Shown here one piece after another: positions 1-8,241 of a stretch of 19,436 nucleotides of DNA. A program made the translations under genes and the position numbers. The notes beneath the pieces were generated by a model. That model had not been told where the DNA came from. It saw only the letters and a list, made by a program, of their open reading frames with translations, and made no database searches. Location: contig CAAGAO010000019.1 of NCBI GenBank assembly GCA_900767835.1, positions 1 to 19,436 of the forward strand, given 5' to 3'. The DNA comes from Clostridia bacterium. GTDB lineage: Bacteria > Bacillota > Clostridia > Christensenellales > UBA1242. Within the stretch, counting starts at the first letter, position 1. Each line of letters begins with the position of its first letter.

Positions 1-319
1 ATTTTTGACCGCCTAAATCTATATTTGCGGTCATTGCAAAGTATTTGCCAGAATATGATGTGCCGTTATTTACATAAGTTGATAAGAGTTTTAAATCTGT
101 TGAACTTGAAATTAGATATGGGTTTGAACTTGTACCACCGCCAGAGAATGTATATATTGGGGTTAATTCGTCATCGGTTATTCGTGTGCTAGCGTTTATC
201 ATTTTGTTATATGATAACGAAAATAAGCAGGTAAATATGGTTGCAAGCATAAGAAACACAAGCATTATCTTATGTGCTTTTTTGCTATTATAACTTTTAT
301 TAGAATATAATGCTTTCAT
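1..319 (-). CDS. Secreted/membrane-anchored surface protein, N-terminal part (truncated by window edge)
   Basis: An open frame of 106 codons runs off the left edge, starting at the ATG 317-319. AGGAGG lies about 5 bases upstream, so the start is well supported. Residues 1-17 are polar and basic. About 20 hydrophobic residues follow (IMLVFLMLATIFTCLFSLSY), acting as a signal peptide or membrane anchor. The exported part then carries a Gly-Gly-Gly-Thr-Ser-Ser-Asn-Pro-Tyr-Leu-Ile motif and, further on, an 'ANIDLGG' stretch. That pattern is typical of large repeat-rich surface proteins of gut Firmicutes and Bacteroidetes with GLUG-like or beta-helix modules. The family call is inferred from this signature only, because most of the protein lies outside the window. 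It has its own sigma-A-like promoter at 391-419. Confidence 0.75.
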   Translation of the reverse strand, partial: MKALYSNKSYNSKKAHKIMLVFLMLATIFTCLFSLSYNKMINASTRITDDELTPIYTFSGGGTSSNPYLISSSTDLKLLSTYVNNGTSYSGKYFAMTANIDLGGQK

Positions 320-390
320 ATTGGCCTCCTTTTATAATTTATATATTAAATGAGGTAAACTTCCGCCAGTATATTATCTTTTGTATTATT

Positions 391-419
391 ATTTTAACAT
401 AATTTGAACTTATATTCAA
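391..419 (-). promoter_or_regulatory. Sigma-A promoter for the surface protein at 1-319
   Basis: Read on the minus strand, TTGAAT (414-419) and TAAAAT (391-396) are separated by exactly 17 bp. They lie about 70 bp upstream of the start codon at 319. A second isolated TATAAT (453-458) lies further upstream without a good -35. Confidence 0.55.
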
Positions 420-479
420 GCAATAAACGCCCAGTTTAAATAAAAATCGGCAATTATATCATTCTCCCGAATATTGTAT

Positions 480-513
480 TAAAAAAATTGCAAAAGTAAC
501 TTTGCAATTTTTT
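480..513 (-). terminator. Rho-independent terminator after rpsU
   Basis: A 9-bp perfect inverted repeat (aattgcaaa at 486-494 and tttgcaatt at 501-509, 6-base loop) has a run of T on the minus-strand exit side. It begins about 20 bases after the rpsU stop. The A/T runs on both sides would let it work in either direction, but only rpsU reads into it. Confidence 0.8.
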
Positions 514-531
514 AGAGATGATTATTTAAAA

Positions 532-714
532 TTAACCTCTTTTTCTCGCTCTTTTTCTAGCGGCTTCGCGTTTTTCTTTTTTCTTAACGCTTGGTTTTTT
601 ATATGCTTCTTTTTTACGAATATCACCAATTATGCCGTCTTTTTGACATTTTCTTTTAAAACGTTTGATAGCACTTTCAATGTTTTCATTTTCGCCAACT
701 TTAACTACTGTCAT
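532..714 (-). CDS. rpsU: 30S ribosomal protein S21
   Basis: A 60-residue basic protein with the S21 pattern: an N-terminal 'ENENIESAIKRFKR' helix, a central 'RKKEAYKKPSVKKK' segment and a C-terminal Ala/Arg/Lys helix. S21 joins the small ribosomal subunit near the anti-Shine-Dalgarno region and helps initiation. The start chosen is ATG 712-714. AAGGTGG (723-729) lies 8 bases upstream of it, whereas an upstream in-frame GTG (724-726) overlaps this ribosome site and would only add four residues. A consensus promoter (753-782) and a terminator (480-513) make it a single-gene unit, although read-through from spoVM is possible. Confidence 0.93.
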   Translation of the reverse strand: MTVVKVGENENIESAIKRFKRKCQKDGIIGDIRKKEAYKKPSVKKKEKREAARKRARKRG

Positions 715-752
715 CTCTTTCACCACCTTCTAATGTATGAATTACTGCGTGT

Positions 753-782
753 ATTATACAACATTAAAATAGTAAAAGTCAA
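753..782 (-). promoter_or_regulatory. Sigma-A promoter for rpsU
   Basis: On the minus strand TTGACT (777-782) and a perfect TATAAT (753-758) are separated by 18 bp, about 40 bp upstream of the rpsU start. Confidence 0.8.
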
Positions 783-987
783 TGCTTTTCAAAAACTTAT
801 TTTCGTTATTTCCAAAAGTAAACAAAAAAGACATCAAAAAATATTATGTTTACTTAAAAAGTACTTATTTATTGTCAGTTTTAAAGCAAAACGCAACACT
901 AAAAGGCGTAAAAACTTTTTTAAACCTTTATTAATGACTAATAATCAAATAACTTATATGTAAATATTTCTATATTTTTATTGTACT

Positions 988-1068
988 TTACTTACAAATC
1001 TTTTTTCCTAAAATAAGTTTTAGCACTGCTGACAAAAACTTTGGAACTTTAATACATATTATTTTCAT
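988..1068 (-). CDS. spoVM: Stage V sporulation protein M (SpoVM), 26 residues
   Basis: A 26-codon gene starting at ATG 1066-1068, with AAGGTGAG about 6 bases upstream. The length equals that of Bacillus subtilis SpoVM. The landmarks line up residue for residue: M1-K2, I6-K7, P9-K10-F11-L12 and L20-G21, in an amphipathic helix ending in basic residues. In the known family, SpoVM recognises the convex curvature of the forespore membrane and recruits SpoIVA to start spore-coat assembly. Pro9 is essential for this in B. subtilis and is kept here. The residues between the landmarks are conservative hydrophobic swaps. Identification is from recalled family sequence, and the exact length and proline match make chance unlikely. 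It implies a sporulating lineage. No clear sigma-E promoter was found. Confidence 0.85.
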   Translation of the reverse strand: MKIICIKVPKFLSAVLKLILGKKICK

Positions 1069-1322
1069 ATACTCTCACCTTTTCCCTTGTATAATATTAT
1101 GCAAACTTTTAGTTAGTTGTTAAAATAACATATTAAAATTACAATAAACTTTTGTTGTTCTTAAAGTCTTTAGTATATTGATTTTATTTGTAATTTAAAA
1201 TAATAACTAATTTACAAAAGTATCATTTAATATGTAACACAATAATTTTTATTGTATTTTTTTTACAAGTTTGCAAAACTATAATAAAATATGCTAACAT
1301 ATGTATATGTTTAGGGGGAAAT

Positions 1323-2039
1323 ATGAAAAATAAAAAAATTTTGACACTTATTATTGTCAATGCGTTATTTTTAGTCGCAACTGTTGTGACAGACATTTTG
1401 TACATTACAAAAGGAAATGAATATGTTTTTAAAACACTCGCAAGTAGCGTGTTTGTGCTTTGCTCTCTTGTTAATATGAGCCTAATGTTTATATATAAAA
1501 ATGCTATTAACAAGCCTTTTATAATTTTAATGGTTATTGGACAAATTTTTGCTTTTGCTGGCGATATTCTATTAATTGACTACTTTATAATTGGTGCAAT
1601 TTCTTTTGCCGTTGGTCACATTTTCTACTTTATTGCTTATTGCTTTTTACAAAAGTTTAAGTGGCTCGATTTAGCATTTATTGGTGGTGCAATTGGTTTA
1701 TCTTTGATTATTATTTTTGTAAGTAAGATAAATCTTGGTTCAAACTTACCACTTATTCTTGGCTATGCTTTGGTTATATCTTGTATGCTTGGCAAAAGTG
1801 CAACATTATTTTTATCAAATGTAAAAATTGGTGCAATAATTTTTACTGGAAGTTTAATGTTTTATCTTTCTGATATGTTTTTAATGTTTACAATTTTTGG
1901 TTCTTTAAAAAGAACTGGAAGCATTTTATGTTTATCATTTTACTATCCTGCTGAATTTATTTTGGCTATGTCAATATCTGCCGTATGCTATTTAATAAAC
2001 AAAAATAATGATACAAGGGAGGAAAATCAAAATGACTAA
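1323..2039 (+). CDS. YhhN/TMEM86-family membrane protein (lysoplasmalogenase-like)
   Basis: A 238-residue, almost entirely hydrophobic protein with about eight membrane segments. The family hallmarks are present: 'FAGD' with Asp81, a His near residue 99 in 'AVGHIFYF', and a second Asp in 'YLSD' (residue 184) within a membrane helix. In animal TMEM86 these buried acidic residues belong to the active site that cleaves the vinyl-ether bond of lysoplasmalogens. Bacterial YhhN homologues are less well characterised. Plasmalogens occur in anaerobic Clostridia, so lipid turnover is a plausible but inferred role. The start ATG at 1323 follows AGGGGG. The last 8 bases overlap the start of the cytidine deaminase gene, so the two are co-transcribed and probably translationally coupled. 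Confidence 0.8.
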   Translation: MKNKKILTLIIVNALFLVATVVTDILYITKGNEYVFKTLASSVFVLCSLVNMSLMFIYKNAINKPFIILMVIGQIFAFAGDILLIDYFIIGAISFAVGHIFYFIAYCFLQKFKWLDLAFIGGAIGLSLIIIFVSKINLGSNLPLILGYALVISCMLGKSATLFLSNVKIGAIIFTGSLMFYLSDMFLMFTIFGSLKRTGSILCLSFYYPAEFILAMSISAVCYLINKNNDTREENQND

Positions 2040-2439
2040 TGAAGAACTAATTGAATATGCACTAAAAGCAAGAGAAAACTCTTATTCGCCATACTCTAAC
2101 TATAAAGTTAGTGCTGCCCTTCTTACAAAAGGTGGAAAAGTGTATTTAGGAGCAAATATAGAAAACTGCGCTTATGGTCCGACTAATTGTGCAGAAAGAA
2201 GTGCCATTTTTTCCGCAATGTCAAATGGAGAAAGAGATTTTATAAAACTTGCCATAGTTGGCTCTAGCAAGGATATTTGCTATCCTTGCGGAGTTTGTAG
2301 ACAAGTTATTGCTGAACTTTTGCCAAATGCCGAGATAATTTGTGCCGAAAATACATCTCATTTTGTTGTTAAAACACCACAAGAATTATTACCTTTTGCT
2401 TTTTCCAAATCCGATGTTGATTGTGTAAAAAATGATTAA
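2032..2439 (+). CDS. cdd: Cytidine deaminase
   Basis: A 135-residue protein of the small tetrameric cytidine deaminase type, which converts cytidine or deoxycytidine to uridine or deoxyuridine in pyrimidine salvage. The zinc site is complete: Cys53-Ala-Glu55 (Glu is the proton shuttle) and Pro-Cys86-Gly-Val-Cys89. The nucleoside-binding 'NIENCAYG' and N-terminal 'YSPYSNYKV' are also typical. The start chosen is ATG 2032-2034, preceded by GGGAGG. The longer frame from 2008 would place this ribosome site inside the gene. It overlaps the end of the YhhN-like gene by 8 bases. Downstream lies only a very AT-rich convergent gap to gltX with no clear hairpin terminator. Confidence 0.95.
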   Translation: MTNEELIEYALKARENSYSPYSNYKVSAALLTKGGKVYLGANIENCAYGPTNCAERSAIFSAMSNGERDFIKLAIVGSSKDICYPCGVCRQVIAELLPNAEIICAENTSHFVVKTPQELLPFAFSKSDVDCVKND

Positions 2440-2645
2440 AAATTTAAAAAAATATCATTAAAATTAAACAAATAAATTTATTTTAATTTAATTAAAAAAT
2501 ATTTTAAATATTTCTTTTTAAATTATTTTTTCTTGTAATTAATCAAAAAAAAACTTGATATTTGGTTATATTTACCATTAATATTAAGGTTTTTTTATAA
2601 ATATAATTTTTTTAAATATTCAAAAAATAATCAAAAATATAATGA

Positions 2646-4100
2646 TTATTTTAATCTATCTATGCAATGATTAATTCTCTTTAATGATTCATCTTTACCT
2701 AAAAGATATAGCATTTCTGCACCGCCACCTGGGGTGATAGTTTGTCCTGTTACTGCAATACGAATTGGCCACATTGTTTTACCGATTTTGTATTCTTTTA
2801 AGGTTGTGTAATTTGCAATAACTGTGTTTAAGTTTTCAACAGACCAATCTTTAGTTTGCTCTAATATTGCTTGCATATCTTGTAAAATTTCTAGACTAAC
2901 TTGTTTATCTAATTTATTCTTTTTGTTTTCAAACAAGGTTAAATCAAAATCATTATAGTTATCCAAGAAGGCAAACATTGCTGGAATGTCTGAAAATTTA
3001 CTAATTCTACTTTGAGCAAGTGTTGATGCAAATTCCCATTTATCTTGCAAATATTGTGGCATATCTTTAATGTATTTTTTTGAATAATCTACAAATTCTT
3101 CGTGTGACATTTCACCAATATAAATGGCATTGAACCAATCTAATTTTTTATAGTCAAAAATTGCATTTGTTTTAACTATTCCGTTTAGGTCAAAAAGTTC
3201 AACAAGTTCATTAAGTGAATACACTTCTCTTTCTTGTTTAGGACTCCAACCTAAAAGGGCTATATAGTTTAATATTGCACCAACAAGATAACCATCTTCA
3301 ACAAGTTGAGCAAAACTAACTGCTCCATGACGCTTAGAAAGTTTACTTACTGTTCCGTCTGGATTTTGCCCCATAATTGTTGACAAATGCACCGTTTTTG
3401 GTGGCTCCCAGCCATAGGCTTCGTACAATAATTGATATTTTGGTGTAGAAGAAATATATTCTTTGCCACGCATAATGTGTGTTATATTCATTAAATGGTC
3501 ATCTATAACATTGCAGAAATTATAAGTTGGCATTCCATCACTTTTTAGTAAAATTTGGTCATCTAGAGAATCATTTTCAACGGTTATATCGCCATATACT
3601 TCATCGTGGAATGTGGTTGTTCCAGTAAGAGGTATTTTTTGACGTATAACATATGGTTTGCCTTCTGCAAGATTTTTATCTATTTCCTCCTGGCTTAAAT
3701 TACGACAATGACGGTTATAACCAAAAGTTTGTTCGCCATCTTCGCCACTATGCTCATCTTCTTGTCCGCAAAAGCAATAATATGCGTGACCAGATTTAAC
3801 TAGTTTTTCTGCATATTCTTTATATAATGCTTTGCGTTCACTTTGCACATATGGACCATAATTACCGCCAATATCTGGACCTTCATCGTGAATTAAACCT
3901 GTTTGTTTAAGTGTCGCATATATAACATCGGTAGCCCCTTCAACATAGCGCTTTTGGTCGGTATCTTCTATTCTTAACACAAATGTTCCGTTATTATGTT
4001 TTGCATACAAATATGCATATAGTGCTGTACGCAAATTACCTATGTGCATATAACCAGTTGGACTTGGTGCAAAACGAGTTCTTACTTCTTGTTTATCCAT
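2646..4100 (-). CDS. gltX: Glutamyl-tRNA synthetase (discriminating or non-discriminating not resolved)
   Basis: A 484-residue class I aminoacyl-tRNA synthetase that attaches glutamate to tRNA-Glu. The N-terminal 'RFAPSPTGYMHIGN' holds the HIGH motif at residues 19-22, and 'KLSKR' at 253-257 is the KMSKS loop. A Cys/His cluster at residues 109-132 (CFC...HC) fits the zinc-like insert of the tRNA acceptor-binding domain. The C-terminal half is helical, as expected for the anticodon-binding cage, and the length is normal. AGAAGG lies 6 bases before the ATG. A strong promoter (4129-4157) sits immediately upstream, so the gene is an independent unit. In many Firmicutes the same enzyme also charges tRNA-Gln for later amidation, which cannot be decided here. 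Confidence 0.97.
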   Translation of the reverse strand: MDKQEVRTRFAPSPTGYMHIGNLRTALYAYLYAKHNNGTFVLRIEDTDQKRYVEGATDVIYATLKQTGLIHDEGPDIGGNYGPYVQSERKALYKEYAEKLVKSGHAYYCFCGQEDEHSGEDGEQTFGYNRHCRNLSQEEIDKNLAEGKPYVIRQKIPLTGTTTFHDEVYGDITVENDSLDDQILLKSDGMPTYNFCNVIDDHLMNITHIMRGKEYISSTPKYQLLYEAYGWEPPKTVHLSTIMGQNPDGTVSKLSKRHGAVSFAQLVEDGYLVGAILNYIALLGWSPKQEREVYSLNELVELFDLNGIVKTNAIFDYKKLDWFNAIYIGEMSHEEFVDYSKKYIKDMPQYLQDKWEFASTLAQSRISKFSDIPAMFAFLDNYNDFDLTLFENKKNKLDKQVSLEILQDMQAILEQTKDWSVENLNTVIANYTTLKEYKIGKTMWPIRIAVTGQTITPGGGAEMLYLLGKDESLKRINHCIDRLK

Positions 4101-4128
4101 TGTAACCTTCTTTTAAATTTACTATGTT

Positions 4129-4157
4129 ATTTTAAAACAATATACTTATTTAGTCAA
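4129..4157 (-). promoter_or_regulatory. Sigma-A promoter for gltX
   Basis: On the minus strand TTGACT (4152-4157) and TAAAAT (4129-4134) have a 17-bp spacer, about 30 bp before the gltX start. The 335-base gap between gltX and ssrA also holds the divergent ssrA promoter. I see no gene or T-box-like structure in it. Confidence 0.75.
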
Positions 4158-4389
4158 GTGAAAAGCAAGATTATTTCATAGGCAAACCGTAAGCACTTTA
4201 ACTATTTAAAAGTTTTAAAATGAAAACATAGCAAAATTTTGATTTTTATTAAAATCTTATTAATTTCCTTATGTGAATTTAAAATAATTTGGTTGTTTAT
4301 AAAAGTAAACAACGGAATTAATAAATGTTTTTCATTTACTTTTGGAATTAATTTTTGACATTATTCTTATAAAACACTAATCATTAATG

Positions 4390-4418
4390 TTGACAATTTT
4401 TGTATTTTAAAATATACT
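4390..4418 (+). promoter_or_regulatory. Sigma-A promoter for ssrA (tmRNA)
   Basis: A perfect TTGACA (4390-4395) and TATACT (4413-4418) with a 17-bp spacer. The mature tmRNA 5' end is 18 bases beyond the -10, which leaves a short leader for RNase P to remove. Confidence 0.9.
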
Positions 4419-4435
4419 ACTATTGTTTGCAATTT

Positions 4436-4788
4436 GGGGGCGACTTGGTTTTGACGGGGTTGCGCTTGCAAGATAAAAGCACGTGGTGGTTTGACCAGTG
4501 CCACCTTAAAAAAGGTCACGCGAATAAACGCAAACAATAATAATAGCTTCGCTTTAGCTGCTTAATTTTAAGTAAAAAGCGAGTTTAAAACAAGTGTCGG
4601 TGTTTTAAATTTTTAGTTACGACACAAATTTTATTTGTTACCCTTGGCAAATAATCTTATTTTATGGGCAGACCAAAACACCTCTGTTTGTAAAGTTGTT
4701 TTGGTTTAAATAATATTACAAACTAAACGTGTAGAAAGATTTTAAAGGCGAACTTCGGACTCGGGTTCAATTCCCGACGCCTCCACCA
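4436..4788 (+). ncRNA. ssrA: Transfer-messenger RNA (tmRNA)
   Basis: A one-piece tmRNA of about 353 nt. The 5' end GGGGGCGACTTGG pairs with the 3' CGCCTCC before the encoded ACCA, giving the alanyl-tRNA-like acceptor with one G-U pair. The T-arm 'GGGTTCAATTCCC' is intact. The tag frame starts at GCA 4530-4532 and encodes ANNNNSFALAA before TAA 4563-4565. With the alanine carried by tmRNA the tag is AANNNNSFALAA, ending in the LAA-type degron recognised by ClpXP. It rescues ribosomes stalled on broken mRNA together with SmpB, whose gene lies 370 bases away in the usual Firmicutes order. No terminator follows directly, so transcription probably continues through tRNA-Gly. Confidence 0.97.
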
Positions 4789-4870
4789 ATTTTTATTATA
4801 TTTTAAAAATTGTAAGTCTTAAAAAACATTAAAATATTAAATATCTTTAAGAATTAAAAAAATATTTTAT

Positions 4871-4944
4871 GCAGGTATAGTTTAATGGTAGAACGAGTGC
4901 TTCCCAAGCATTTAGTGCGAGTTCGATTCTCGTTACTTGCTCCA
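4871..4944 (+). tRNA. tRNA-Gly (anticodon CCC)
   Basis: A full cloverleaf. The acceptor GCAGGTA pairs with TACTTGC (one G-U). It has a D-arm, an anticodon stem AGTGC/GCATT with loop TTCCCAA (CCC at 4903-4905), a T-stem GCGAG/CTCGT and an encoded CCA end at 4942-4944. It reads GGG codons. It lies 82 bases after tmRNA, with no promoter or terminator between, so it is probably made from the ssrA transcript. Confidence 0.93.
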
Positions 4945-4952
4945 AAAAAATA

Positions 4953-4984
4953 AAATTTGATGCAATTTTTGCATCAAATTTTTT
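4953..4984 (+). terminator. Terminator after ssrA - tRNA-Gly
   Basis: A perfect 12-bp stem (4953-4964 with 4970-4981), a 5-base loop and a T-rich exit. The A-run on the left side means it could also stop minus-strand transcription coming from smpB. Confidence 0.9.
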
Positions 4985-5156
4985 AAGCACTAATAGGAAT
5001 AATACTAAGAAAATGTACATTTATTTATAGCGAGCAAATAGCTTCATATAAATTATAAAATGCTATATTTATACAATGTGTTACTTTTCTTAAAATTCAT
5101 TGAAAAATAAAGGTAAAAAATATGGAAAATAAAGGCGAAAAATTATTTTAACAAAA

Positions 5157-5618
5157 TTAAGAATACATTTTTATATTTTTTGTTGCTTGTGCAATTTCTC
5201 TTTTTTGACTCTTTTCTTTTAGAGAGTCTTTTTTGTCGTACTGTTTTTTACCTTTTGCAAGTCCTATTTGGACTTTAACCAAATTGTTTTTAAAGTACAC
5301 CTTTAAAGGAACAATAGTATAATTTTTTTCTTGTTTTGCACGAAAAAGTTTTAGTATCTCATTTTTATTTAAAAGAAGTTTGCGGTCTTTTCTTTCATTT
5401 GGAGCATATGCTGTTGCTTTTTCAAAAGGTTTTATATATGCATTTTTCAAAAAGACTTCATTATTTTTTATCATAACAAAACTATCGGCAAGGCTTATTC
5501 CACCTGCTCTTACCGATTTTACTTCAGCACCAACAAGCACAATACCCGCTTCATAAGTATCTTCAATAAAGTATTCAAAATATGCTTTTTTATTATTTGC
5601 AACAATATTATCTGCCAT
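5157..5618 (-). CDS. smpB: SsrA-binding protein SmpB
   Basis: A 153-residue protein that binds tmRNA and fills the decoding centre of stalled ribosomes in trans-translation. Recognisable segments are 'NKKAYFEYFIEDTYEAGIVL', 'GAEVKSVRAGG', 'KLLLNKNEI' and the basic C-terminal tail with 'KREI', which mimics the codon-anticodon helix. The start chosen is ATG 5616-5618, preceded by AAAGGGAG at good spacing. A longer frame to 5690 exists but would add a spurious hydrophobic leader. The gene follows rnr by 98 bases with no terminator between, so they are probably co-transcribed. Linkage to ssrA and rnr is a classic functional cluster. Confidence 0.96.
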   Translation of the reverse strand: MADNIVANNKKAYFEYFIEDTYEAGIVLVGAEVKSVRAGGISLADSFVMIKNNEVFLKNAYIKPFEKATAYAPNERKDRKLLLNKNEILKLFRAKQEKNYTIVPLKVYFKNNLVKVQIGLAKGKKQYDKKDSLKEKSQKREIAQATKNIKMYS

Positions 5619-5716
5619 AAATACTCCCTTTAAAAATGCAATAAATATACAAATTATCATAATGTTTTTATTAATATTTCTATAAAACATTTATGCATTA
5701 AGATATATTATCATTT

Positions 5717-7816
5717 TTAAACAACCACAAATTCTATTTTTCTATCTTCTAAACTAGCCTTAACCGCTTTTACTTTGACAACATCTCCCAAACCATATGA
5801 ATGCGATTGACCTTTTAGTTTAAAGGTTTTTTCGTAATACAAATATGAATCTTCGGGCAAAGTTTCCACTCTAACCAAACCTTCAACTGTGTTTTCAAGT
5901 TCCACATAAAATCCGTAGGCTTGAACACCTGAAATCACACCTTCAAATTCTTCGTTTAAATGGTCTTGCATATAGTATGCTTTATACAAATCGTCAACAT
6001 CTCTTTCCGCTTCTGTGGCATTTTTTTCGCGTTCACTAGAGCGAAGTGATGCATCTACAACAAAATCGGAGAGTTCTTCCCTTCTAACTTGGCTTAGACC
6101 GTTATTTTTTAAATCTTCTTTAATGATTCTATGAATGCAAAGGTCAGGATAACGCCTAATTGGGCTTGTAAAGTGGCAATAATAATCAAGAGCCAAACCA
6201 AAATGCCCTAAGCAATCTTCACAATATCGGGCTTTTTGCAAAGAGCGAAGAAGCACCTTGTTACAAGTCTTTTCAAACTCTTTACCTTTAAGACTTTTTA
6301 AAACATCTTGTAAGTATGCTGGTTCAACATCTCCAAACTGCTCTGGAGTTGAAATTCCTAAACTGTTTATAAAATACAAAAATGATGCAATTTTATCACG
6401 CGTTGGTTTTTCGTGTACACGATAAATAAAAGGATATTTTCTAGTAGCATAATGTTTTGCGACTGTTTCATTGGCTATTACCATAAAGTTCTCAATGAGA
6501 ATATGTGCATCATTTCTTGCTCTTGGTTCTACGACTTTTACCTTCTCGTTTTCGTCCAATTCGAAATATGGCTCTGGAATGTCTAAATCTAACATTCCGT
6601 TTGCTTTTTTAACTTCGCCTAGAATATGTGACAACTCATTCATTGTTTTAATTGACTCTTTAAATTCCGCGAACTGTTCTAATGCTTCTTTTTTGTCACA
6701 TATCACATCATACACTTCATCATAGGTGAATCTTTTTTTGCTTTTTATTACACTTTCGCATATTTTATGGTCTACTACTACGCCAGTTGGTTTAATTTCC
6801 ATTATACAAGATAAAGTTAGTCTATCAACACCTTCATTGAGCGAGCAAATTCCGTTTGAAAGTGCTTTTGGTAGCATTGGTAAAACTAAATTAGGGAAAT
6901 ATGAACTTGTGCCACGCAAATAGGCTTCGTTGTCTAATTCCGTTCCATATTTCACATAATTACCAACATCGGCAATATGCACACCTAAAATATAGTTTTT
7001 ACCTTTTTTTGATATTGACACAGCATCATCAAAATCGCGAGCATCAGCACCATCTATAGTAAAAGTCAACTCATCTCTTAAATCAAGCCTCCCTTTTATA
7101 TCCTTTCCTTGGACATTTTGAGGTATTTTATCGGCTTCTTCTATTACTTCTTTAGGGAACTGCTCGTATAGTTTATGTGCACGAATAAGTGCTAATTGCA
7201 GAGTTTTGAAATCGTTTTCGTCACCTAAAATTTCTATAACTTCACCGTTAAGATTTTCGTTTTTTGGTGTAAAAGTAATTTTAACAACCACTTTTTGCCC
7301 ACTAACTGCCCCTAGAGAATTTTTTCCTTTTACAAAAATTTGTTTGCTAAACTTGTTGTTATCAGGAACTACTAAACCATCTCCGCGTTTTAATTTGGAA
7401 TATGTGCCAACCAAAGTTAAATTATTCCTTTTTAAAACTTTAACAACTTCCGCCTCTTGACTTAAATCGGTTTTGCATAGTGGGTTAATTAATACTGTAT
7501 CTCCGTTATATGCACCATTCAATTTGCTTGCTGGAACAAAAAAGTCTGGTTTGTTGGGGTCTCCAACATCAACAAAGGCATAACCTTTATTGTTACCAAT
7601 AAGTCTACCTTTAATAAGTTTTGTATCTTCTAAAAGTTTAAATTTGCCTGTGTAAACTTCTACAATTTTGCCTTCTTCTAAAAGTGAACATAAAACTTCT
7701 TTGGCATCATTAAAATTGACCTTGTTTGAACTTGCAAGGTCTAAAATAAACTCGTTTCTATTCTTATACTTTTTTTTATTGTTTTTAACAAAATTAATTA
7801 CTTGACTCTTTATCAT
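5717..7816 (-). CDS. rnr: Ribonuclease R
   Basis: A 699-residue 3'-5' exoribonuclease that degrades structured RNA and, with tmRNA-SmpB, the mRNA of stalled ribosomes. The N-terminal winged-helix (about 1-65) is followed by two cold-shock-type OB domains (about 70-200). The catalytic RNB domain begins near residue 245, and its signature 'GADARDFDDAVSI' supplies the magnesium-binding aspartates. 'HFTSPIRRYPDLCIHRII' is the conserved end of RNB. An S1 domain occupies about 620-699, without the long Lys-rich tail of enterobacterial RNase R. The start is ATG 7814-7816, 5 bases after AAAAAGG. A GTG at 7820-7822 is in frame but lies on the ribosome site. It has its own promoter at 7832-7860. Confidence 0.96.
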   Translation of the reverse strand: MIKSQVINFVKNNKKKYKNRNEFILDLASSNKVNFNDAKEVLCSLLEEGKIVEVYTGKFKLLEDTKLIKGRLIGNNKGYAFVDVGDPNKPDFFVPASKLNGAYNGDTVLINPLCKTDLSQEAEVVKVLKRNNLTLVGTYSKLKRGDGLVVPDNNKFSKQIFVKGKNSLGAVSGQKVVVKITFTPKNENLNGEVIEILGDENDFKTLQLALIRAHKLYEQFPKEVIEEADKIPQNVQGKDIKGRLDLRDELTFTIDGADARDFDDAVSISKKGKNYILGVHIADVGNYVKYGTELDNEAYLRGTSSYFPNLVLPMLPKALSNGICSLNEGVDRLTLSCIMEIKPTGVVVDHKICESVIKSKKRFTYDEVYDVICDKKEALEQFAEFKESIKTMNELSHILGEVKKANGMLDLDIPEPYFELDENEKVKVVEPRARNDAHILIENFMVIANETVAKHYATRKYPFIYRVHEKPTRDKIASFLYFINSLGISTPEQFGDVEPAYLQDVLKSLKGKEFEKTCNKVLLRSLQKARYCEDCLGHFGLALDYYCHFTSPIRRYPDLCIHRIIKEDLKNNGLSQVRREELSDFVVDASLRSSEREKNATEAERDVDDLYKAYYMQDHLNEEFEGVISGVQAYGFYVELENTVEGLVRVETLPEDSYLYYEKTFKLKGQSHSYGLGDVVKVKAVKASLEDRKIEFVVV

Positions 7817-7831
7817 ACTCACCTTTTTAAT

Positions 7832-7860
7832 ATTGTACTAAAAATCAAATATTTTTGCAA
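7832..7860 (-). promoter_or_regulatory. Sigma-A promoter for rnr-smpB
   Basis: On the minus strand TTGCAA (7855-7860) and TACAAT (7832-7837) have a 17-bp spacer. They lie between the secG terminator and the rnr start, so rnr-smpB is separable from secG. Confidence 0.65.
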
Positions 7861-7882
7861 ATAATATATACCTATTTAAAAT

Positions 7883-7911
7883 AAAAAACCAGAGCAATAT
7901 GCTCTGGAAAA
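7883..7911 (-). terminator. Terminator after secG
   Basis: CCAGAGC (7889-7895) and GCTCTGG (7901-7907) form a perfect 7-bp GC-rich stem with a 5-base loop, followed by six T on the minus strand. Confidence 0.9.
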
Positions 7912-7930
7912 AAATTTTGTGTCTTTAAAA

Positions 7931-8221
7931 TTACATTATAACCCAAGTTATAAAGTATAAAAGTGTGCAGAATGCAATTATGCTGGCAAATATGATTGTC
8001 CATTTTTTAAGTTTGCCATCTCTACTCTCACCTTTATTTTGTGAATAATAACTTTCTTGACCAGTCATTGCTGTTGCGCCATTTTCATCGGCACTTGATT
8101 GTAATAAGGTTGTAATTATAAGTGCAATGGCACAAACTGCAATAATGCCTACGCAAATATATCTTACTACTGGGAAAACTGTTGTAACAAAGTCACTAGA
8201 TACTAGTAATAAATTTTTCAT
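7931..8221 (-). CDS. secG: Protein translocase subunit SecG
   Basis: A 96-residue protein with two membrane segments (about residues 17-40 and 73-95). They flank a cytoplasmic loop that starts 'LLQSSADENGATAMTGQES', the usual SecG Gln-Ser/Gly-rich region, and ends with a basic 'KLKKW'. SecG is the non-essential third subunit of the SecYEG channel. It sits ahead of rnr-smpB-ssrA, the standard Firmicutes neighbourhood. The nearest Shine-Dalgarno-like sequence (AAGGGG) is about 14 bases from the ATG, unusually far. There is no better in-frame start, so translation may rely on coupling to the upstream small gene 20 bases away. Confidence 0.9.
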   Translation of the reverse strand: MKNLLLVSSDFVTTVFPVVRYICVGIIAVCAIALIITTLLQSSADENGATAMTGQESYYSQNKGESRDGKLKKWTIIFASIIAFCTLLYFITWVIM

Positions 8222-8241
8222 ACTTTTATTTTAAACCCCTT

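Noticed and set aside
502..963. 153-codon plus-strand frame
   Set aside because: It runs antisense through rpsU and its promoter, lacks a ribosome site and has a composition expected from AT-rich shadow frames.
2440..2645. Terminator between cdd and gltX
   Set aside because: Only very weak A/T hairpins are visible in this convergent gap; none could be supported.
5011..5022. Palindrome AAATGTACATTT
   Set aside because: It resembles the GTAC palindromes near 16.47 kb but differs in its flanks, is single and has no promoter next to it.
6340..6350. CTGCTCTGG shared with the 59-bp repeat
   Set aside because: A short match inside rnr coding sequence, with no extension on either side.
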